A DNA stretch of 64,000 nt from Euphorbia lathyris (lineage: Eukaryota; Streptophyta; Magnoliopsida; Malpighiales; Euphorbiaceae): positions 76,693,001 to 76,757,000 of the forward strand of contig NC_088913.1 in the NCBI RefSeq assembly GCF_963576675.1, read 5' to 3'. Made by a program: the position numbers and the translations under genes. The notes under the pieces are model-generated. The model was not told the DNA's origin, did no database searches, and worked only from the letters and a program-made list of their open reading frames with translations. Below are positions 56,919 to 64,000 of the stretch, one piece after another. The first letter of the stretch is position 1. Each line of letters opens with the position of its first letter.

Positions 56919-56999
56919 GCAATTGTCATCTGCTGCATAGTTCTCCAACCTAAACAAGCTTTCAAATCTTCAATCGGTACAGGATCACAAATAAACATG

Positions 57000-57020
57000 G
57001 TATGTATGTATGTATGTATG
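57000..57020. repeat. (TATG)5 microsatellite
   Basis: Five TATG units directly after aaacatgg. Confidence 0.9.
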
Positions 57021-57783
57021 CGGCTTTGTTTAAAATCTGAATCGGATCGGATGATATTCTATATGTTTCTTTTGAGTTCCCAGATAATCAATTTCTCTTC
57101 TCTTTCTTTACTTTCTGTTCTGTCGATGAATTCGTTATTTATCAAAATCCGAATCGTATGATAATACATATGTTCTTCTGTCAGAATTGATGGGTGATGA
57201 TGCTGGGTTTTGGAATTCAAAGATAGTTTTGTTTCATGCTTACTGTTTGTTTGTTTGTTTTTTTCTTTTCTATTTACTTTCAAAGATACATTCGATTTAT
57301 TGAAATTATGCGCATAGACAAGACATCTAAATGTTTGTATGGAATCAATATTTGTATTTTTTTCTTTCTGTAAATGAATTTCTTACTACAGTTCCAATCT
57401 GAGATTTCTTTTCTTTACATTAGAAGTACAGAGTATTGATTTCAAAGTTAGGTTATTGAACAAAAGATGGTGGAGGAAATTAGTGGCTGGGAGGGACTAA
57501 ACCCTAATTTGGGCTTCTTTGAAAAATTAATTATTTAAGTGGTATCAGTTATAAAATTTAACAGATTTTTTATAACAGTAAACCAGTTTTTTTTTTCAAA
57601 TTTCGGTAACGCAAGGTTAAAATTGATCTTGCTTGTAAATGTTAGGTTAAATTTAGACTATTCTATACGTTAAACAAAATCTATAATTCACTAAAAAAAT
57701 CAGGATCAAACAGTGGTGAATATATGATTGTTCGGTTGGGGAGCAATTTTACATGTGGTTTGTAAAACAAATTTTTTTTAGGT
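57021..57783. other. AT-rich unannotated stretch
   Basis: No ORF with a recognisable product. Includes short TTTG repeats near 57248-57260 and a piece near 57605-57655 (gtaacgcaaggttaaaattgatctt) that resembles 60170-60210. Confidence 0.5.
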
Positions 57784-58215
57784 AGTTTCAAAAAACTAAA
57801 CCCGTTACATGTAAATTAATCACAATATTTTTTTTAAATTGTCTAAAATATTTTACTATATTATTAATACACTAAATATTTAACCTTAACATTTCAAGCG
57901 AAGTGCAGATTTAACCCTAATGTATGAAACTGTGCAAATTTAACCCTAATATTTCCAAACAAGATAAATTTTAACCATACGCTACTGAAAATTTGAAAAG
58001 ATTTGTTTGACTGTTATTTAGCCACATCGAACCTTCTAAAAATATTTTAGACAGTTTAAAAAAACTAAACATGTTACCGATAAATTAATCATAATTTTTT
58101 TGAAACTGTCTAAATATTTCACCGTGTTATTAATGTACTAAATATATATTTTTATTAGTAATGCACTAAATATTTAACCTTAACGTTTTAAGCGAAGTGC
58201 AGATTTAACCTAACA
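57784..58215. repeat. Two diverged direct repeats
   Basis: Unit 1 (57784-57925) and unit 2 (58053-58215) share agttt.aaaaaactaaac, taaattaatca, actaaatatttaacctta and aagcgaagtgcagatttaac. About 270 bp apart start to start. Confidence 0.8.
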
Positions 58216-58245
58216 TCGAATGGCAGATTAGGAGTTTGGTTTAGC

Positions 58246-58755
58246 ATGAAATCGAATTTACATAAAGTTTGACTTAATTTACGTAAAATTGTATTTTTAT
58301 AAAAAAAGATCATTACGTTTGCAAAAAATCGATTTTTACATAAAACCTTTATGCTTTACGTAAATTTTCTATTTTTAGACATAATTTACGTAAAATTGGA
58401 CATAATTTATGTAACATTGTTTTTTTATATAAAAATCATTAATTTGCAAAACCCTTGAACTTTATGTAAATCTTCTTATTTTAGACGTAATTTACGTAAA
58501 CTTGGAGTTAATTTCGTAAAGTTAAAAAATCATTAAGTTTACATAAAACTTTTAAACTTTACGTAAATATTCTATTTTAAACATAATTTAGGTAAAGTTC
58601 GATGTAATTTAATTACTATAGATATATTTTCATATAAAAAATCATTAAGTTTGTGAAAAATGAAATTTTACTTAAAATATTTTAACATTTAAACTTTACA
58701 TATATCTTATATTTTTAAACATAATTTATATAAAGTCGGACTTAACATTTGTACT
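58246..58755. repeat. Degenerate ~125-bp tandem repeat
   Basis: About four units, each with aaaaatcattaagttt, a run like cataaaacttt, ctttacgtaaat.ttctattttt and acataatttacgtaaa. Strongly diverged from one another. No coding potential. Confidence 0.75.
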
Positions 58756-58974
58756 TCAGGAAGTCATTGAAAAATAAGAAGGTACTAGTGATGCGTTTTA
58801 GCTAAAATTCAAAATTCTAGTTATTTAGCAAACTTTTTACTAACATCGATTCATCTCATGAACCAAGTTTCCGTAGGATCGTTTATTCATATTTATAATC
58901 ATCTAATTATAACCTTATTAAAGCGGCAATAATATTGCCTTTTGTAGATTGCTCGTAGAGTTTGATGTAGTGCA

Positions 58975-59496
58975 CAGGGGCGGATCCAGCCCAGAGCCCG
59001 GAGGGACCGAAGCCCCCCCGGCCATCGTTATTTTTGTCCCGTGTAGCCCCCCCAAATATTAGTATATATTTAACCTATATAGTATTATCTCAAAAGTTTA
59101 AAGTAGTTGAGTTGGTTAAGAGTCTTATTTTAAGGTGAGAGGTAATGGGTTCAAACCACACCAAACTCATTTTTTGTTTTTATATGAAGTTATTTTTATT
59201 ATATCTCTTTTTTAAGAATTTATTATCTCTTTTCTATGAAACAAATCAATTTCTTATTTTGAGATTCAATTTAACTTAATTTCTCATTTAAATTATAAAA
59301 AAATTATAGCTAAAAATAAAAAAAAAATGTGAAAATGTTACATTTTTTAGCTAACATACCAAAACCATAAATTTTAAGTGTGCTAAAAGCTTAAAAAAAA
59401 AAAAATTCCACCCCTAACAGACTGGACTTCGAAAAATTACTCCCAATAATCGGACTAAAATCAGCCCCCGGACGTCGATTCCTGGATCCGTCACTG
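58975..59496. mobile_element. hAT-type MITE (522 bp)
   Basis: Terminal inverted repeats CAGGGGCGGATCCAG and ctggatccgtcactg. Flanks gtagtgca (58967-58974) and gtattgca (59497-59504) match in 7 of 8 bases, as expected for a hAT target duplication. It contains a tRNA-like stretch near 59104-59158 and no transposase. Confidence 0.85.
59104..59158 (+). other. tRNA-like A-box/B-box pair inside the MITE
   Basis: tagttgagttggttaagag then gggttcaaacc about 40 bp later resemble Pol III internal promoter boxes. The fold is not a full tRNA. It could be a captured tRNA/SINE piece. Confidence 0.3.
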
Positions 59497-59504
59497 GTAT
59501 TGCA

Positions 59505-60481
59505 CCAAACGTTGTACCTCTAGTTAGTCCATACAAATTCCTTTTGCTCTAATCTAAGGTATGTCTTATTATTCTTGTTTGATCAAAATGGAAATCTTAA
59601 ATGAAAAACTATTTTTCATTTGAAGTCCAACTTATGATATATTTTGAACAAAGAGAAACACTCATGGAAAACTATTTTTCAATTTTATTCTTTCTTTTAT
59701 TCTTTCTTCCTACAAATAAAACAAATGGAGTTCATATAAATATGAAGAAAAATGGATGGTTAGTAATCTTTAACTGAATAAAAAGATGACACATGTTTAC
59801 CTTTCACATGTTGTTGGGGTGAAAATAAAAATCATTTTATTTTCATTAAAATATCAAAAATAGGGAAAAAATAATCATTTTATTTCATTAATTATAATCT
59901 CAAAAAATATCAAAAATTAACAAAAAAAAAAAAATTTATTTTGGCACGTCTCGACGAGACGGGCTCCTGAAAAAGTTTCTTTCACTGAAAATGCCACGTC
60001 TCGGCGAGACATGGTTAGTTGGTATTATGCCCCATTTTTATTATTTGATAATTTAGAACTATTTTTTTATAATTAATTAAAAAATTGCCATGGGTAATTG
60101 ATAATTTGTATTTTTTTTGTAATGTAAGGGTAAAATTGTTCTAACTTTTTTAAAATTTTCAGTAACGTAAGAGTAAAATGGATCTTACTTGGAAAGATTA
60201 GGCTAAATATATAAAATTTAGCTCTTATCCTTTAATTTAAGACAAATTGCAATACGTCTTAAGAAATTTGAAGTTTTAAGCTTACTTTAATTACCTCTGA
60301 AAAGCATATTGGTTTTATCTGTAAATTATTTTCCTTTAGCTCAACTCATATACTATAGAATATGTTGTTATGTGAATATGATCTGCTTGAATTATGTGTA
60401 TTAAGCTCCATTAAGAACCTTTTTATTGGTTATTTTAGTTCTATATTACTGTTTGTTGGTTCTGAAATTACTCAAGCCTAA
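59505..60481. other. AT-rich stretch with two short palindromes
   Basis: No gene seen. cgtctcgacgagacg at 59945-59959 is a near-perfect palindrome, and cgtctcggcgagac recurs at 59997-60010. A segment at 60118-60215 has the repeated theme gtaa(c/t)gtaag.gtaaaat. Confidence 0.5.
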
Positions 60482-61144
60482 AGGTCAGTTTGGTACAGCT
60501 GTTAGATAATAGTTGTTAGGTTACTGTAGCTGTGTGTAGTTGTTGTAAGTTGTTTATTATTAGCCCTTTAATTACTAGTGTTTGGTAAAATTATATTGAA
60601 TTGTTGCTGTTCGGATTTAAAATGTATAAAAATAGACATGTTTTAAATTAATCAACGATGAAATTATAAAAGGGAAAATGCGAAAAAATGCCCATAAAAT
60701 TACTTTTGGCTGCCAACATTAGGAGTATAATTACATTATTTTAAACGTTAAGGGTAAAATTACTCCTGGTTATAAATGTTAGAGATATTTTTGCACCTTA
60801 TCCTATTAATTATAAAATAAAAATTATGTTACACAAATTAATAAAAATAATCTATATAAAAAATAAAAAATTTATTGAACGCAATAAAACCTTGTTCTTC
60901 CAGTAATTATGTTGTATAAATATAAATAAGGTTAAAGAATAAACATATTTTGTGGAAATAAGAAACATAATTTTGTCAATAACATATAATACAAACAACT
61001 GTTTACGAAAAGCTCCAAATTGAAGCTTTTCGTGAAAAGCTCCAAAACGTTGCAGTTCCAGAGAAAACCCAAACACATGCTATATTTCTTACAGTTTGGA
61101 GTGAAACTCTAAATGTTCACTCCGAAAAGCTGAAACAAACCCCC
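60482..61144. mobile_element. MITE-like element with AGCTG-containing ends
   Basis: Left end ggtcagtttggtacagctgt; right end, reverse complemented, ggggtttgtttcagctttt. Subterminal stretches are rich in gttag/agctcc repeats. No transposase. A nested piece at about 60670-60805 matches part of the 62432 foldback. No clear target duplication. Confidence 0.45.
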
Positions 61145-61690
61145 TCCAAATTTTATTTTACTTAGATTAACTTATATTCATTACTGTGATTACATTTCTA
61201 CTCTTTTTATTTGGTTATGTTTATTACTTGTTTGGCATTTGATACTGTCTAATCCATTTCTTATATGACAGACAGATGCTCAACTCTCCACTCAATGCTC
61301 ATTTTTCCCAATCATAATAGAAACTCAGAATAAAAATAAAAATAAAATATTTATGTTCCTACATCCAATTGACAAGCCTACATACATTTCTATCAAATAG
61401 ACAAATGTTATAATTAATAAATAATCTTCTCATGTTTTTTGTTGAGCATCTGAAAATCACATTCAGAAACACAATGTTTTTCCACTATATAGGCCTCCAA
61501 ACCTATAGAATCTCATGGATAAATCTGCTTGTTATGCATCTGAAACTGTGTTCATACTAATTTAAATTGATTACGTACAAACATAAATAAATAGTCGATT
61601 CACCAAAGGACGCAACATAAATTGATTATTTGAGTATCTGGAAATCATATTCCAAAAAGTTGAAAGAATGAATTAAAAACCATTTTGCGA
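61145..61690. other. AT-rich stretch, nothing recognised
   Basis: No ORF of note; short repeats of tctgaaaatcacattc-like sequence near 61450 and 61640. Confidence 0.5.
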
Positions 61691-61696
61691 TACATC

Positions 61697-61985
61697 CATA
61701 GCAAATAATCTTTTTAATTAAAAATTGAAAAAGATAAGAAGAAAAAAAAAACGAACGATCGAAAGAAAGAAAAGAATAGCATAATCGAAGAAAATCAAAA
61801 GAAATATGTATTACCCCAAAATAGGAGAACTTGACAGCAGTTATTTATTACCATATCAATCTCTGAATAAATTGAACTTGTTATCAAATAATTACAACAA
61901 ATAATCTTTTTATTAATAAGAAAAAAACCAACGATAGAAAGAAAAGAAAAGCAGAATGAAAGAAAATCAAAAGAAATCCGTACCA
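61697..61985. repeat. ~200-bp tandem duplication
   Basis: caaataatctttttaatt … aaatcaaaagaaatatgta (about 61699-61810) recurs as caaataatctttttatta … aaatcaaaagaaatccgta (about 61898-61982), with purine-rich filling. Confidence 0.75.
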
Positions 61986-62270
61986 GTAGCATGTTTATTT
62001 TGTGTGTTCATAAAAAGATGATGGATGTGTCTTTAAAAGATGTAACCAGCCTCATCTTTTAAATTTAAAAATGACGCTGATTACATCTTTTAAAGATGCA
62101 TCTTTCCTTTTCTTCTTGTTGATCGAATGCCCATAAAGAAATAATTGTAAATTGGAAAGTAAGAGAATATATACACAAAGAAAGAAACCTAATTCTACTC
62201 AAACTCTAATTCTAATTTCAGAGTAATTAATTATCTTTTAGTTGCATAGAGTTAAAAGGTGGATAAGGTA
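61980..62270. repeat. Duplicated non-coding segment, copy 2
   Basis: Partner of 54186-54435, same orientation, about 7.8 kb away. Confidence 0.8.
62012..62106. mobile_element. Small foldback (AAAGATG family), copy 3
   Basis: Inverted halves tctttaaaagatgtaacc and gattacatcttttaaaga. Nearly the same hairpin as 54207-54310. Confidence 0.65.
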
Positions 62271-62431
62271 AGTATTTCAAGGGCCCACTTTGAAGCCTCT
62301 CAGCAAGAGTTGCAATACGCATCATAAAAAATTCTCCATATTTTTTTCTTCTGTATTTCAAAATTCAACTACGTTTTTTTTTTAATTTGTGTCGTTTTTA
62401 TAATTATTTAATCACGCTTTTAGTTTTTTTT

Positions 62432-62941
62432 GATAAGGTGTAAAACTACTTTAATGTTTACACTTACGAGCAATTTTACTCTTAACGTATAAAATAGTAT
62501 AATTTTACCCTTAACGTTAGGAGCAAAGAGCAATTTTACACAATGTTGACAATTTTGGTTAGTTGGAGAAATTATTGATCAAATGGTCTTCTTTGTTATG
62601 AATTATTACCAATTAGTAACAAATCACAATAAAAAAAATTAAAAATAAAAATTAAAATATTTTACCGAATTTAAAAATATTAATTTCCAATTTTATTATT
62701 AAATCACAAAAATATATGAAATCTTTTTTCTTAGAATCAGCTTATACATGCAATTGGTGTAGAATAAGAAATAAGATATTTGTGTTTTATAATACTATCT
62801 GAAATTGATCTAACTTGTCAACACTAGGGGTAAAATTGCTCTTGGCTGCCAATTTTAGGAGTAAAAAATTCTACAATTTTAGACATTAAAAGTAAAATTG
62901 CTCTTATCTGTAAACTTTAGGAGTATTTTTACCTCTTATCC
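62432..62941. mobile_element. Foldback element (510 bp) with ~115-bp inverted ends
   Basis: Left end gataaggtgtaaaactac with gagcaattttact; right end reverse-complements to ggataagaggtaaaaatac with gagcaattttactttt. The middle is AT-rich and non-coding. Confidence 0.7.
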
Positions 62942-63018
62942 GTAGTTTTTTTACTAGTATTTTTAAAAATTAAATACACATTTTTAGTGCCAAAAGCCAA
63001 ACAAACTTTCTATGCTAA

Positions 63019-63208
63019 GGGTCCATTTGTTTCAACAGTTCATGTTTACTATTACTGTCAGTTGTTTGCTGTTTGCTAATAGACAATAGATATTAGTCGT
63101 TTTTTCTGCAAAAAAAACAGTTGTTTCGAAATTTTACCAAACACTTTCTATCTCCTGTTTAGTATTGAAAGGTAAAAAGCAGTTCTAAAAAATGGAAACA
63201 AACGGCTC
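63019..63208. mobile_element. Short MITE (about 190 bp)
   Basis: Left end ggtccatttgtttcaac; right end, reverse complemented, gagccgtttgtttccat. Non-coding. Similar style of ends to the element at 60482. Confidence 0.5.
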
Positions 63209-63273
63209 AAGGAAACAAAGGTGGTGTTTTTTTAGTTTTTCTACTTTTGCATGAAACTATTTAGAGCAACTAT

Positions 63274-63306
63274 AATGGTTGGAGGGATGCACACCCTCCA
63301 ACCATT
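63274..63306. other. Perfect 13-bp stem hairpin
   Basis: aatggttggaggg (63274-63286), 7-base loop, ccctccaaccatt (63294-63306). May be the end of a PIF/Harbinger-like MITE (gagcaactataatgg) or a stand-alone hairpin. Confidence 0.7.
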
Positions 63307-64000
63307 TCATCTCATCCATTTTTAACAATTCTCTTTTTAAAATCACTCTGTAGAAAAATCTAATCTAATGGTTAATCACAATCACACCATTCAATGAGTC
63401 TCACATGCCTATAATATTTTATTTTCTTTACTTTTTAATTAAGGAGATACATTTACATATTTAGGCTCATTTAGATATATGCTACCAAACTAAACTCTTC
63501 CACTTCTAGGCGCTCATTTCTCTCCAACTCAAACTCAAGATGAGCAAATTAGTGAGTTGAGATCTTTGGTTGAAAGATTAATTGAAGAAAGAGTTTGATA
63601 AGGTAATATGTTTTTTTTGCTATTTTAAATGTTTTATTCATGTCAAATTTTATTCCACCAAATTATTATATTTATGTATTTAATTATATTTTGAACTAGT
63701 GTTATATTAATTGTTTATATTTTCATTTGCAGGTTGCAAAATACAGAGGAACTTCTATGCAGTTAATTTATTAGTTATATTTATTTTATTTTGTTTTTGT
63801 TTTCAAATATTAAGCATTTTCATTTTAAAATATTCTGTATTTTATATATTTTTAGTTTGTTTAATTTTGATGGATGATGATTTTTTAGCTAATTGTTATT
63901 TTAGTTTTATGACACTCCTTTATAGTCTATCGTTAATAGTAGCTTGTCAAATAAAAAATATTAATTATTTTATTCATTAAAAGAATCATATAGAGTATCA
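63307..64000. other. AT-rich right edge, nothing recognised
   Basis: The 89-codon frame at 63711-63980 is hydrophobic and AT-driven; it has no motif I recognise and is probably chance. Confidence 0.45.

Noticed and set aside
63711..63980. 89-codon hydrophobic ORF
   Set aside because: Very AT-rich, dominated by Phe/Leu/Ile, with no recognisable family.

Overview
This is plant nuclear DNA made almost entirely of transposable elements. It is probably from a eudicot, but I cannot name the species. I see no complete host gene. The evidence for a plant is a Ty3/gypsy element of the Tat/Ogre group with very long LTRs (about 3.9 kb), an extra coding region upstream of gag, an intron between protease and reverse transcriptase, and two RNase H domains. 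A plant L1-type LINE and several hAT/foldback elements lie beside it.

Positions 1-53071 are a tandem array of four related internal regions, here called A to D, that share LTRs. The order is A(partial)-B-LTR1-C-LTR2-D-LTR3. A and C are the 'long' type, with ORF-a, ORF-b, gag-protease, intron, RT, RNase H, a second RNase H and integrase. B and D are a 'short' type in which about 3.0 kb from the intron to mid-integrase is deleted at the same base. A and B are now joined directly, because a 6472-bp block (integrase C-terminus, 3' UTR, an LTR, PBS and leader start) is missing between them. Once this deletion, a 4-base filler and a 44-bp RT deletion in A are counted, the A-to-C and B-to-D distances agree exactly at 30411 bp. 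The array is therefore a two-element (long+short) higher-order repeat that was duplicated as a block.

Each full unit reads: LTR (U3 with TATAAATA; a reverse-strand exon-like segment with a splice donor; two internal tandem repeats), PBS, leader, ORF-a (unrecognised, very acidic), ORF-b (Ogre ORF1-like with a C-terminal coiled coil), gag-protease-G-patch, a 217-bp intron, pol, a 3' UTR with (TA)n and a ~100-117-bp tandem repeat, a hairpin on the polypurine tract, then the next LTR. Neither long copy encodes working enzymes. Both share an early pol frameshift, a frame-breaking deletion at the end of RT, a stop before the integrase core and an Asp-to-Asn change at an integrase catalytic position. 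The short copies keep open ORF-b frames, and D also keeps an open gag-protease frame.

At 53071 the last LTR ends inside a reverse-strand LINE fragment (53072 to about 54092). From there to 64000 the DNA is AT-rich with small elements: three related ~100-bp hairpins, a 676-bp palindrome abutting a decayed hAT element, a (GAA)n tract, diverged tandem repeats, a 522-bp hAT-type MITE with a near-perfect 8-bp target duplication, two further MITE-like elements and a 510-bp foldback. The calls are from reading alone; no database search was possible.
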